NCBI GenBank assembly: GCA_946184615.1
Contig: CAMHFN010000002.1
Location: 62,001-126,000, forward strand
Length of the DNA: 64,000 nt
Origin: an uncultured Bacteroidales bacterium
Lineage (GTDB): Bacteria; Bacteroidota; Bacteroidia; Bacteroidales; F082
Reading direction: 5' to 3'
Below, piece after piece: positions 38,020-46,779 of the stretch; the first letter of the stretch is position 1, and each line of letters begins with the position of its first letter. A model generated the notes under the pieces. That model worked only from the letters and a program-made list of their open reading frames with translations. It made no database searches and was not told the origin of the DNA. Both the position numbers and the translations under genes were made by a program.

Positions 38020-38640
38020 ATGTCAAAGGACTACTACAGCATATTAGGCTTAAGCATCAACGCAACCGCTGATGATATCAAGAAGGCGTATCGAATCCTT
38101 TCAAAAAGGTGGCATCCCGATATGAATCCAGGTCGAGATACCACCGCTATCATGCAGGATATTAACGAGGCTTACTTTGTTTTAAGTAATCCGACAGAGA
38201 GGGCTCGATACGATGCGAACTATTCAAAAGACCACGTTGATTTCAGCGTTGATTATATAGTAATAGTTCGGACCATCAAAAAAGCAAAGGAATCTTTTGC
38301 TAGATATGTTCGCAGGGTTTTGGCACTTTTCAGTCATTGGCTTATCGATGTTCTTATTGACGGAATTAAAGTGTGGCTCAGATTTCTCTGGCAGTACGCT
38401 TGTTTGGTCATAATAACGCTTATGATTTCGGCCCTTTTCTCACCGAATAACCATAATGACCCTGCTCGTGCGGAAAACGGGGAACCGTCAACTCACAAAA
38501 TGAATGTCGAACAGAGACTAAATGACCCATTCTTCTTTAATGAAAAGAACGCAGGGAATCCTCATTCCATATACAAGCCAATTAAATCCAACAATCAAAA
38601 CGAACAGAATAAACCTAAACACCACAGTATAAACAATTAA
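38020..38640 (+). CDS. membrane J-domain protein (DnaJ-like)
   Basis: N-terminal J domain (residues 3-68, DYYSILGLSINATADDIKKAYR) with the HPD motif at 32-34, which stimulates Hsp70 ATPase. A transmembrane segment follows near 128-148 (LWQYACLVIITLMISALF), then a hydrophilic tail rich in Asn, Lys and Pro. It lacks the Gly/Phe and zinc domains of DnaJ, so it is a type III co-chaperone. ATG 38020 is chosen because it starts the J domain directly. Confidence 0.88.
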   Translation: MSKDYYSILGLSINATADDIKKAYRILSKRWHPDMNPGRDTTAIMQDINEAYFVLSNPTERARYDANYSKDHVDFSVDYIVIVRTIKKAKESFARYVRRVLALFSHWLIDVLIDGIKVWLRFLWQYACLVIITLMISALFSPNNHNDPARAENGEPSTHKMNVEQRLNDPFFFNEKNAGNPHSIYKPIKSNNQNEQNKPKHHSINN

Positions 38641-38651
38641 ACGAAAAACCT

Positions 38652-39128
38652 ATGGTTATATATGATCTAGAAAACAAAATGCCCGATGACAATGAATCGT
38701 GCGAGAAGGCGGATATGTTCCAGATTTGTGCTGAGCGGCTGATGAAGGAACTGAATCTTAAGATTGACAAGGACGAGCCTGAATGCCCGAATACCATCTC
38801 GTATCCTGTCCCAATGGTAATCAAATCGGAAGTGGGTTCTGCAATCATGGTTCTTGATTTCGTTTATGATTTGGCTGGTAAGGGGTTTGACCCTGAAGCC
38901 CGTGACAATAATCCATTTATGGACTGCAAAACGATGAAGACAATGATGATGGGACTGCCGGAGCAGGAATTGTCCGTGATGATTAGAAACCTGAAGGATC
39001 CGATGTTAAGGAGTCTTGCCGTAGATGCCCTAGCGGAAAAAGCCAAACTGGCAAGTGTGACATGGCATAAACGAATGCATCGCAAAGCACCACTGAAGTT
39101 TAGGGCAAAAGCGAAACGGAAACAATGA
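38652..39128 (+). CDS. unrecognised protein, tandem family member 1
   Basis: 158 residues, soluble, ending in a very basic tail (KRMHRKAPLKFRAKAKRKQ). The stretch LMKELNLKIDKDEPECPNTISYPVPMVIKSE is shared with the two following genes, so the three are tandem paralogs. The stop overlaps the next start (ATGA). It lies 11 bases after the J-domain gene. Not recognised otherwise. Confidence 0.7.
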   Translation: MVIYDLENKMPDDNESCEKADMFQICAERLMKELNLKIDKDEPECPNTISYPVPMVIKSEVGSAIMVLDFVYDLAGKGFDPEARDNNPFMDCKTMKTMMMGLPEQELSVMIRNLKDPMLRSLAVDALAEKAKLASVTWHKRMHRKAPLKFRAKAKRKQ

Positions 39129-39628
39129 AAGCTAAGACCATGGATTATTTCATCCCATTTCCAGAAGAAAAACCTGAAAAAGGGAAGCTGGAGGAATACT
39201 CGGAAATTCTGATGAAGCAGTTGTCGCTAAAAAAAGATGATGATGATGTGGTTTCGAATGAGGTGGCATCCCCATTTCCTAAGGGAATAAAGTCGGAAGC
39301 GGGAAAGATTATCCTCGCCATTGATTTTCTGGTGACTTGTTCGGGGGAACGCATAGGTGCGCTATTTCATCTGGACGAAGAAGAAAGGAAGACCATGGTG
39401 TCGATAAGGTGGATGATGGACCTGGTGCCGAAAAACGAGATGGCTATTCTTGGCAAAGAATTGCACGACGAGGGTCTTATAAGGGTTTACGAAGAAGTAA
39501 AGACGAAATATTTTGAAAAGATCTCTCTACAGCGATGGAAACGCAGGTTGGAGGAGGATGAAAGAGTAGGATTTGGGCAAGAGGGGGTAGTCGTTGATAA
39601 GAATTTGCTTTTACAAAAGGACAAATAA
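39125..39628 (+). CDS. unrecognised protein, tandem family member 2
   Basis: 167 residues, overlapping the previous gene by four bases. The shared motif reads LMKQLSLKKDDDDVVSNEVASPFPKGIKSE, followed by a hydrophobic helix (AGKIILAIDFLV) as in member 1. The C-terminal half is helical and charged. No known family. Confidence 0.7.
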   Translation: MKAKTMDYFIPFPEEKPEKGKLEEYSEILMKQLSLKKDDDDVVSNEVASPFPKGIKSEAGKIILAIDFLVTCSGERIGALFHLDEEERKTMVSIRWMMDLVPKNEMAILGKELHDEGLIRVYEEVKTKYFEKISLQRWKRRLEEDERVGFGQEGVVVDKNLLLQKDK

Positions 39629-39652
39629 TTTGAGTAATTATTAAGTAAATAT

Positions 39653-39889
39653 ATGACAGATCAAGAAATCAAGGAAACAGCCAAACTGATGGAAGAAGGG
39701 AAATTGGATTTGGTGGATTATTTCGAGAGGACTACAGACGAACTTATGCAAAGCCTAGGTTTTACCAAGCAAACGGATGAAACGGAACAGAACGAAGTCG
39801 CTCCGATTTCTGGAACGATAACCTTCTTAAAAGGGAATTCTTTTGAAAAAGCGGAAGAGCATTATCGGAAGAAGAAAGGAAAAGAATAA
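39653..39889 (+). CDS. unrecognised short protein, tandem family member 3
   Basis: 78 residues. It starts with an acidic helix (MTDQEIKETAKLMEEGKLDLVDYF) and carries the family motif as LMQSLGFTKQTDETEQNEVAPISGTITFLKG. It then stops with a Lys-rich tail, so it lacks the C-terminal part of its relatives and may be shortened. Confidence 0.62.
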   Translation: MTDQEIKETAKLMEEGKLDLVDYFERTTDELMQSLGFTKQTDETEQNEVAPISGTITFLKGNSFEKAEEHYRKKKGKE

Positions 39890-39912
39890 GAGATATTGTA
39901 TCCTTCACTATT

Positions 39913-40830
39913 ATGAAATACAACCATTTAATCTTTCTAATTGTAACAATCACATTGGTCGGTTGCAACCAACAGGAAACCCCAACCGTTCCCCATGACG
40001 AGCTTGGCTATTACATCTATGACCCGAATGACACCATCGGCAATCAGCCGTTTAACGATTTGCTATGGATTGACAGCGCAAGGGCGGAATACCGTCAGGA
40101 CAATCCTATTGTCCAATGGTCAACATCCGATATAGGTGGGTTTATGAGAGAAACAAAAACACTAGAGGAACGGCAACGCGATGACAGCCTTGTCTATGCG
40201 GAAGCGGAAACGGCATGGCATGAAATGATGGGGTTGGTTTCGCAAAGGCAATACGAGAAAGCCTTGGAGAATTATATGCATAAAGATGCAGAAATAGGGA
40301 TTGCTTTGGGTACCTCTACATTGAAATTCGACTTGGATTATTTTGTTGTCGGCACGTTATTGTTCGAGGTTCTCGATGAGTATGAGGCGGTGGAGCAGCT
40401 GGTCAAGATTTTTGAATATGACAAATTCCAAACGGAAAGCGTACTTGCGTTCAGCATGGCCGAAGGCGGAAGCGGTTATATTCCTCCTCAATATGCCTTC
40501 CTGTTGGAACGCCTTTGTTATCTGTATATGCGTCAAGAAGAATGGGAAAAGGTTGAATCGCTGATGGAACCTCATCGGGAGGCAGTGTATCTGCTTTCTG
40601 ATGACGTTCTTGTGAATGAGCAGCACATCCTCAGCCTCAAACTGGATATACTCGCCGCACAAGAGGATAGGGATGGTGTGAAGCTGGCTTTCATGGAACA
40701 TAAAGACTTCCTAATCCGTTATGCCGCCGAAACTGGAGAGGATTTGTCAGAGGAAATCGAAAAAGTTGATGAGATCATCGAGTATATGGAAGAATACCAA
40801 GAACCGATCAAGGTTAGTGCGAATGCTTAA
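39913..40830 (+). CDS. TPR-like lipoprotein, paralog of 44111-45055
   Basis: 305 residues. The lipoprotein signal is FLIVTITLVGC with Cys18, so it is periplasmic or surface-attached. The rest is helical in repeat fashion (AETAWHEMMGLVSQRQYEKALENYM, YLYMRQEEWEKVESLME). Shared with the paralog are DPNDTIGNQPFNDLLWIDSARAEY near the start and AEGGSGYIPPQYAF in the centre. Function unknown; TPR-like repeats suggest protein binding. Confidence 0.75.
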   Translation: MKYNHLIFLIVTITLVGCNQQETPTVPHDELGYYIYDPNDTIGNQPFNDLLWIDSARAEYRQDNPIVQWSTSDIGGFMRETKTLEERQRDDSLVYAEAETAWHEMMGLVSQRQYEKALENYMHKDAEIGIALGTSTLKFDLDYFVVGTLLFEVLDEYEAVEQLVKIFEYDKFQTESVLAFSMAEGGSGYIPPQYAFLLERLCYLYMRQEEWEKVESLMEPHREAVYLLSDDVLVNEQHILSLKLDILAAQEDRDGVKLAFMEHKDFLIRYAAETGEDLSEEIEKVDEIIEYMEEYQEPIKVSANA

Positions 40831-40900
40831 ATCAAACAAATAAAACCTTGTTGAAAATGGCAGAGACCAAAATGGTTTTAAAAGATCCTCGTTCATCCCT

Positions 40901-40963
40901 TTTTGTTGATAAATTAATACCCCCTTCTCCCTTGACAAACCAAGTTCCTCATTTGTAGCTTTG
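40901..40963 (+). promoter_or_regulatory. promoter module before mreB-like gene
   Basis: Starts with TTTTGTTGATAAATTAATA (40901-40919), nearly the same as at 37584, and ends in a -7 box TAGCTTTG (40956-40963). TTGACA at 40932-40937 lies 18 bases before the -7 box and could be the -33 element. Confidence 0.45.
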
Positions 40964-41010
40964 CAAACAGAAAACGATTCCCTTTTCTTTTTCTTAACAA
41001 TATAAAGATT

Positions 41011-42036
41011 ATGAGCTTGCTATCTTTGACAAGAGAGATCGCCATCGATCTCGGGACCGCCAACACTATCATTATCACCGACGGACAAATTGCAGTGGAA
41101 GAGCCGTCGGTGGTGGCGATCCGTAAATCAGACGACAAAATGAAGGCAGTGGGCCGCAAAGCCGCTGCCATGATCGACCGCGGGGAGGAACGCATCTACA
41201 CGGTGCGCCCGTTGAAGAAAGGTGTCATTGCCGATTACAAGGCTTGTGAGATGATGATTCGTGGCCTCATCGACCTCATCCCACAACGAAAGACTTTGTT
41301 CAAACCTTCCATTAGGATGGTGGTGTGCGTCCCTTCAGGGGCCACCGACGCCGAGATGCGCATCATCAACGACTCCTGCGTCCATGCTGGCGCCAAGGAA
41401 CTGTACTTGATTTATGAACCCATGGCGGCCGCATTGGGCATGGGCTTTGACGTGGAAGGTCCCGATGGATGCATGGTGGTGGATATCGGTGGAGGAACCA
41501 CAGAGATTGCCGTGATGTCGCTCGGTAGCATCGTGGTGAACAAGTCGATTACCGTGGCAGGCGATGCATTGAACAATGACATTGTCCAGCACATGGACCA
41601 GGTCCATGGTATGCGTATCAGCGAACCTACCGCAGAGCGCATCAAGATGAGTGTCGGTGCCGCCATGACCGAATTGAAGGAACCGCCTCAGGACATGGAA
41701 GTAATCGGGCCCAACAAGACCACCGACCTGCCGCTGAAGGTCAACGTGTCCTATAAAGAAATCGCCCAGTGTCTCGACAAGAATATTACCAGTATTGAGA
41801 CAGCCATCCTTCATGCCTTGGGACAGACTCCGTCGGAACTATATGCCGACATCGTGCGCAACGGCATCTACCTTACTGGGGGCGGTGCTTTATTGAATGG
41901 CTTGGCTGAACGTTTGACCAAGAAGATGACCATCGAGTTCCATGTGGCCGACGATCCACTTCACTCCGTGGCCAAGGGAACAGGAGTGGCGTTGAAAAAT
42001 TTGAATAAGTTGAGTTTCTTGATTCACGGAAGTTAA
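41011..42036 (+). CDS. mreB: MreB-family actin-like protein
   Basis: Bacterial actin homologue, normally forming membrane filaments that guide lateral wall synthesis. Phosphate 1 is IAIDLGTANTII (residues 10-21), phosphate 2 is CMVVDIGGGTTEIAVMSLG, and the adenosine motif is GIYLTGGGALLNGLAERL. The 341 residues match MreB closely. It is alone here, without mreC, mreD, pbp2 or rodA, and is richer in G+C than its neighbours. It may be the cell's only MreB placed outside the usual operon, or a second copy recruited by the accessory block. Confidence 0.93.
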   Translation: MSLLSLTREIAIDLGTANTIIITDGQIAVEEPSVVAIRKSDDKMKAVGRKAAAMIDRGEERIYTVRPLKKGVIADYKACEMMIRGLIDLIPQRKTLFKPSIRMVVCVPSGATDAEMRIINDSCVHAGAKELYLIYEPMAAALGMGFDVEGPDGCMVVDIGGGTTEIAVMSLGSIVVNKSITVAGDALNNDIVQHMDQVHGMRISEPTAERIKMSVGAAMTELKEPPQDMEVIGPNKTTDLPLKVNVSYKEIAQCLDKNITSIETAILHALGQTPSELYADIVRNGIYLTGGGALLNGLAERLTKKMTIEFHVADDPLHSVAKGTGVALKNLNKLSFLIHGS

Positions 42037-42045
42037 AAAGGACAC

Positions 42046-42079
42046 GGATTATCTAATTCAAAAACTTGGTACTTAATGC
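42046..42079 (+). repeat. 34-bp direct repeat, copy 1
   Basis: Identical over 34 bases to 42690-42723. It lies ten bases after the mreB stop. The second copy sits at the end of a decayed gene, so a recombination or duplication event probably brought the fragment between them here. Confidence 0.85.
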
Positions 42080-42162
42080 TGATGGATTTAATTGTAGATT
42101 GAAATTTTCTACAGATGGATATACTACAGAAGATATTGATGAAATAAAAAAACTTATAGAAA

Positions 42163-42372
42163 ATGGCGGTATCAGAGATAAAAAGAGTTTTGATAAATGG
42201 GCTAAGTCTCATATTAGAAAACAAGGAGATTATAACAGCGATAGCATTAATGCTGAAGACAGAGCGTCAAATGATGACAATGATAGATTGGATATACAAA
42301 CATCAGAAGGAGAATCCGGACGAAAACAGGATAATAAGAATAGCTAGAAAAATTTCGGAACAGGTTTCGTGA
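42163..42372 (+). CDS. small helical protein, uncertain
   Basis: 69 codons from ATG 42163. The product is largely helical (IKRVLINGLSLILENKEIITAIALMLKTERQMMTMIDWI) with a polar tail. An overlapping frame beginning upstream (42066-42347) gives another small protein, and only one can be real; I favour this one because of its regular helix pattern. It lies between the 34-bp repeats. Confidence 0.35.
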   Translation: MAVSEIKRVLINGLSLILENKEIITAIALMLKTERQMMTMIDWIYKHQKENPDENRIIRIARKISEQVS

Positions 42373-42434
42373 GAGTTCCTTGGAATGATGGAACAAACGA
42401 ACCGAGATATATTCCTATAAATTCAGATGAGTAG

Positions 42435-42773
42435 TTGTTTTTAACAAAAAATGGAGAAAATTATGGTTTTGTTGACAGGCGGGGAAATGTTTATCTAGAT
42501 GAAACCGTAATTTCTCCAGAACATCCTATTCACGAATACACTCATCTTTGGGATAGGATTGTTGCTGAAAGGAATCCTCAGTTATGGAACAGAGGCGTTG
42601 ACCTGATGAAGAAGACATCTCTTTGGAAAGAGATAGAAGATGATACAAACTATGGTCAAAAATGGCAGGAATACAAGGAATCAAATCCAGGATTATCTAA
42701 TTCAAAAACTTGGTACTTAATGCCTTTAATCACTGTGCTATGTCAAAAACCACCAAAGTCATCCTTAATATAG
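42435..42773 (+). pseudogene. fragment of a mobile-element metallopeptidase-like domain
   Basis: The frame NYGFVDRRGNVYLDE...PIHEYTHLWDRIVAERNPQLW contains HEYTH, an HExxH zinc-peptidase motif. This exact style of sequence is found in very large proteins carried by conjugative elements of Bacteroidota. Here only about 110 codons remain, with a stop just upstream and the end displaced at the 34-bp repeat. A short frame before it (VRVPWNDGTNEPRYIPINSDE) looks like another piece. It is therefore a remnant. Confidence 0.5.
42690..42723 (+). repeat. 34-bp direct repeat, copy 2
   Basis: Identical to 42046-42079. It overlaps the last codons of the metallopeptidase fragment (GLSNSKTWYLM in that frame) and precedes the start of the gene at 42740 by 16 bases. 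Confidence 0.85.
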
Positions 42774-43156
42774 TATTTGCGCTTATAATCGCATTAAGTG
42801 CATTCGATCTTGGAATACGCTATGATGACATCTATGATAATAAATTGTTTCGTGGGACAATCAAGGCTCCTAACTGCGATAAAGACGCAGAACGAGAAAC
42901 AGACGCCTATCTGGAAGAAATATACAGGATGGGCATAAGAGACGGCGTATATAGCACGCTGCAAGTTCCTTATGATAGGTTGGGCAAAGCCTGCTACGAG
43001 TTTCTGTTGGATCATAACATCAACCCCTCTTATTCATCATTCTATGACAGATTTCAAAGTGAGTGGTTTTCCTTTCTACAAGAGAATGGCTATTGCGAAG
43101 CATATCCTTGCGAAGAAATAGATATTGATTCAATCGAAAACAGACTAAAATACTGA
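42740..43156 (+). CDS. single-pass membrane protein, unrecognised
   Basis: 138 residues from ATG 42740. The N-terminal hydrophobic helix (VILNIVFALIIALSAFDLGI) anchors it. The rest is acidic and contains four Cys (APNCDKDAERE, KACYEFLL, NGYCEAYPCEE), possibly disulphide-bonded if periplasmic. The start region comes right after the 34-bp repeat, so its promoter may have been replaced. Confidence 0.6.
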   Translation: MSKTTKVILNIVFALIIALSAFDLGIRYDDIYDNKLFRGTIKAPNCDKDAERETDAYLEEIYRMGIRDGVYSTLQVPYDRLGKACYEFLLDHNINPSYSSFYDRFQSEWFSFLQENGYCEAYPCEEIDIDSIENRLKY

Positions 43157-43253
43157 GTATAGAAATCTTGGATGACATAAACAGAACATACCGCAACGAT
43201 ACAAAACAACAAAGAACCATAATAGATTATACACCAACTAAAACTTTCAAGAC

Positions 43254-44081
43254 ATGAAAAGATTCGGCAGAAAAAAGAACGAAAAGAAAGAAGAACCTGT
43301 AGTAGTAACAGAGAAAGCAGAGCAATCATCAATCGACAAAGTTGTTAAAGAGGTCGATGGACAACTGGATATGGTAATTGCATTCGACACCACCGGCTCA
43401 ATGGCAGCTTACATCGATGATGTAAGAAAAGAGGTGTCGGGGCTGATTCCACGACTATTCAGGGCCAACCCTGATTTACGTCTTGGGATAGTGGCATTCG
43501 GTGATTATTGCGACATGCTAAACGCCGATGAATTCGGCATTGCATATCAACGCATCCAACTCACTGACAACGAAAACGAATTGATCAAATTTGTCAAGGA
43601 ATCCAGAAACACCAACGGGGGCGACGGCGATGAATTCTATGAGTTGGTAATCAAAAAAATTGTTGAAGAGACAAACTGGCGCACAAGCTCAACCAAAGCC
43701 GTGCTTTTAATTGCGGATGCCATACCACATCAAATAGGATACTCTTACAAGGAAATCATTCAAAACAACACGATTGATTGGCGACAAGAGGCCCAAAAAG
43801 CATCAAAGATTGGGATTCAATTCGATACACTTTCAATCACGGGGGAACCTTGGTTTAAAGAACTGTCAAAAATGACAAATGGTTTGAATCTTCCCTTTTA
43901 TTCATCCCATAAAACCTCTGGGTTGGTTGAAATGTCAGCAATGGCGCGGGGAGGTGAGAGGACCAAGGAACTCTTTAAGTCAATATGCTGCTCGTTTGCT
44001 TCCTTTGATGACAGAGAAATGATGGATGTTTCCGAAGAGTATCGCAAAAAAACAGGCCTTAAGGATGAGGATTTATTTTAG
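43254..44081 (+). CDS. vWA-domain protein
   Basis: 275 residues with a basic/acidic lead (1-35) and a von Willebrand A domain. The MIDAS begins at Asp45 (AFDTTGSMAAY), continues with LRLGIVAFGDY, and has NTNGGDGDEFYEL as the third loop. It resembles the cytoplasmic vWA proteins found near chaperone and stress genes. No transmembrane segment is seen. It could bind a metal-dependent partner. No MoxR-type ATPase is near. Confidence 0.85.
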   Translation: MKRFGRKKNEKKEEPVVVTEKAEQSSIDKVVKEVDGQLDMVIAFDTTGSMAAYIDDVRKEVSGLIPRLFRANPDLRLGIVAFGDYCDMLNADEFGIAYQRIQLTDNENELIKFVKESRNTNGGDGDEFYELVIKKIVEETNWRTSSTKAVLLIADAIPHQIGYSYKEIIQNNTIDWRQEAQKASKIGIQFDTLSITGEPWFKELSKMTNGLNLPFYSSHKTSGLVEMSAMARGGERTKELFKSICCSFASFDDREMMDVSEEYRKKTGLKDEDLF

Positions 44082-44110
44082 GATCAATAATTCCACGAAC
44101 TGAGCTTGCT

Positions 44111-45055
44111 GTGAAAACTATTCATCTCGCCATCATTATGGCCACATTAGCGCTGGTCGGCTGCGTGGAAAGACCGACGAGACCAAGCAACGGTCCAAAG
44201 TACTATGCCTTTAACCCGGAGGACACCATCGATAATGTACCTTACCAACAGATGCTGGGGATTGATAGTGCAAGGGTGGAGTATCTGTTTGACAAATCGA
44301 TGAAGCCAATACCTATCGAAGGTGTGGATGTCAGCAACGACAGTGTCGATCAGGTATATGTTGATGCCGAAGCGGCCTGGTATGAGATGTTGGAAATGTG
44401 TTCCAAGAAGCAATACGAGGACATGTTGAGTTACTATATAAAAAACGAAAGCATGGTTGGTATTGGGTTAAGCACATCGACCAGCAAGTTCGAGCTAGAT
44501 TATTGTGTCCTAAGTAGGTTGTTAATCGACCAACTCGACTTCATAGAGGCGGTGGAATTGCTAACCAAATGGTTAGAATTCGACAAAATGTTGGCTGACG
44601 GAGTGGTAGCTTTCAGTACGACCGAGGGAGGAAGTGGTTACATCCCACCGCAATACGCATTCCAAATTGAAATGCTATGCAGAGCCTATACCATATTGGA
44701 AGAGAGGGAGAAGGCGGAGGCCCTAATAGAACCTTATGGAAGAGCAGTGAATCTGCTTTCGGATGATATCTATGCAAACGAGGGCAATATTGCCAAATTC
44801 AAATTTGACATCTACGATAGTTTCGGAGACACAGAGAAGGCTCTTGAAACGACTGTCGGCTACCGAGATTTCTTGATTCAGTTTGCCAAGGACACCGAAC
44901 AAAACCTTGACGAAGAGATAGAAACTTTTAATGAATTGATCAAAGAACTGAAAAATGAAGATGAAGAACAGATACTCCATGGCCTATCAAGCGGTTTGCT
45001 TGCTAGCAATTGGACTTTGTTAAATTACAATAAAAATGATTTATTACTATGTTAG
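44111..45055 (+). CDS. TPR-like lipoprotein, paralog of 39913-40830
   Basis: 314 residues from GTG 44111. The lipobox is IMATLALVGC. It shares NPEDTIDNVPYQQMLGIDSARVEY and TEGGSGYIPPQYAF with the other lipoprotein, with similar order and length. The last 25 residues (LSSGLLASNWTLLNYNKNDLLLC) look like read-through into intergenic DNA, so the true end may have been altered. It overlaps the next start by seven bases. Confidence 0.72.
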   Translation: MKTIHLAIIMATLALVGCVERPTRPSNGPKYYAFNPEDTIDNVPYQQMLGIDSARVEYLFDKSMKPIPIEGVDVSNDSVDQVYVDAEAAWYEMLEMCSKKQYEDMLSYYIKNESMVGIGLSTSTSKFELDYCVLSRLLIDQLDFIEAVELLTKWLEFDKMLADGVVAFSTTEGGSGYIPPQYAFQIEMLCRAYTILEEREKAEALIEPYGRAVNLLSDDIYANEGNIAKFKFDIYDSFGDTEKALETTVGYRDFLIQFAKDTEQNLDEEIETFNELIKELKNEDEEQILHGLSSGLLASNWTLLNYNKNDLLLC

Positions 45056-45921
45056 GCGCAGTTACAGGAGATACAATAGGATCTCGATTTGAATTCAGAA
45101 GCATCAACAGCACCAATTTTGAGCTGTTTGACATCAGAAGCAAATACACCGACGACACGGTGATGACAATGGCAGTGGCGGAATGGCTACTTGAAGACCC
45201 GAAACACACGCATAAGGTGTTGGAGGAAAAGATGGTGAAATACGGGAAGCTTGACCCGCAAAGAGGCTACGGAGGCATGTTCTTCAGGTGGCTGTTTTCA
45301 TCCCAGATGCTCAACGAGGATGGTTTACGCCGTCCTTACAACAGCTTCGGTAACGGCTCTGCAATGCGTGTAAGTGCCGTGGGATGGATGTTTGACACTT
45401 TGGAGGAAACGGAACGTGTAGCAGAAATATCAGCTAGTATCACCCACAATCACCCCGAAGGCATCAAAGGAGCACAGGCAACAGCCGCTGCAATTTTCAT
45501 TGCCAGAAACGGGAAAAGCAAGACTGAGATTAAAGATTACATCACCGAGAAATATGGCTACAATCTGAATCGCACTTGTGATGAAATCAGACTGGACTAT
45601 GACTTTGATGAAACTTGTCAGGGGTCTGTTCCAGAAGCCATCATTGCTTTTCTTGATAGCACGGATTATGAATCGGCGATAAGATTGGCTGTTTCACTTG
45701 GGGGCGATGCTGATACCCAGGCTTGCATTGCCGGAGGTATTGCCGAAGCCTTCTATGGAATGCCTGATGAGATTGTTCGGGGAATGAACATCTACCTTCC
45801 TGAAAACTACAAGGACATCATCATTCGATTGGCTGAGAATTCGGCTTACAACTGCCATAGTGAACAGCTTAAGCGGTGTTGGACACCAGTAAAGCAATGT
45901 GGCAATGAAATAGTACTGTGA
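45049..45921 (+). CDS. ADP-ribosylglycohydrolase
   Basis: DraG/ARH-type enzyme removing ADP-ribose from proteins or nucleic acids. The metal-binding motifs are present: YTDDT at 33-37, THNHPEG in the middle, and LGGDADTQAC near the end, together giving a two-metal site. It starts MLGAVTGDTIGSRFEF, as the family does. 290 residues, cytoplasmic. A fragment of a second copy is at 61284-61406. With the ART-like gene at 47744 in the same block it could reverse ADP-ribosylation. Confidence 0.92.
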   Translation: MLGAVTGDTIGSRFEFRSINSTNFELFDIRSKYTDDTVMTMAVAEWLLEDPKHTHKVLEEKMVKYGKLDPQRGYGGMFFRWLFSSQMLNEDGLRRPYNSFGNGSAMRVSAVGWMFDTLEETERVAEISASITHNHPEGIKGAQATAAAIFIARNGKSKTEIKDYITEKYGYNLNRTCDEIRLDYDFDETCQGSVPEAIIAFLDSTDYESAIRLAVSLGGDADTQACIAGGIAEAFYGMPDEIVRGMNIYLPENYKDIIIRLAENSAYNCHSEQLKRCWTPVKQCGNEIVL

Positions 45922-45923
45922 CT

Positions 45924-46769
45924 ATGAGCTTTTTGAAACGGTCTTTAACTAACCCCAAGATTTCTTGGATTATCATCAACATTGAAGACGATGGTTTTCT
46001 GAGCGAACAGACCCGTGAAGGGAAGACTACACTATCGCAATGTCCTGATTGTAAAGTTGCAAGGGGTTATGAGTTGTTTTTGACGGATAAAGACAAGATA
46101 GCCCTGCGGTGGAATGCAAGCCCCACAAACACGTATCAAATCGAGGTTGACGCTTCCGGAATCTACCGTTCATTATTTGATGATGCCGAACCGCTTAGGC
46201 TTGTCGCGTTTCCTGACAGGCTCGTTCCCAAAGAGGGATTCTGTTGGTACAAGGAGAAAACCAAAGACAACAAACTGAAAACCGACAACGACGAGCCTGT
46301 TCAAATACCCATTCCTCCTGACAGGCTAGACAACACTTACGAACTATACAGAATCGTATACTATTTTGAAAAGCTGTGTTTGACCATGACTTATGATAGA
46401 GAGAAGATGGCCGAATCAGGGATTTTTTACATCGTTTATCTGGGTACCAGTGACTCGAAGACGGTGTTCGAGCGGCTTTTCTCCGCCTATTTAAAACGGA
46501 GTCATTTGTTGCCCGATAACGCTCAGTGGGATGTTGTCTTCTGTGACGAAGTTGTTATGAAAAAGACACGGGGATCAAGATTGATAACGACCAAAAAAAG
46601 TGAAGGAGACACTATGCTTACGAATGAGGTCGAATACGGTCAAAATGATGTAATAAGAATGAAAACGAATAGACTTGATCAAGATGGAATAACGTTGGTG
46701 ACGGAAATAACCCTTTATGATAAAAGCGGGAAAGCATTGGGTGAACCTCTAGTATTTCAAGGATTGTAA
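45924..46769 (+). CDS. unrecognised protein
   Basis: 281 residues from ATG 45924, three bases after the stop of the previous gene. It is soluble, with mixed alpha-beta character. A pair of Cys (SQCPDCKVARGYELFL) near residue 37 suggests a small zinc or redox site. No family is recognised. It is probably co-transcribed with the glycohydrolase. Confidence 0.65.
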   Translation: MSFLKRSLTNPKISWIIINIEDDGFLSEQTREGKTTLSQCPDCKVARGYELFLTDKDKIALRWNASPTNTYQIEVDASGIYRSLFDDAEPLRLVAFPDRLVPKEGFCWYKEKTKDNKLKTDNDEPVQIPIPPDRLDNTYELYRIVYYFEKLCLTMTYDREKMAESGIFYIVYLGTSDSKTVFERLFSAYLKRSHLLPDNAQWDVVFCDEVVMKKTRGSRLITTKKSEGDTMLTNEVEYGQNDVIRMKTNRLDQDGITLVTEITLYDKSGKALGEPLVFQGL

Positions 46770-46779
46770 ACCGAATAAT

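Noticed and set aside
42066-42347. Alternative small gene from a TTG inside the 34-bp repeat
   Set aside because: It starts in the repeat and competes with a more regular helical frame at 42163; neither is certain.
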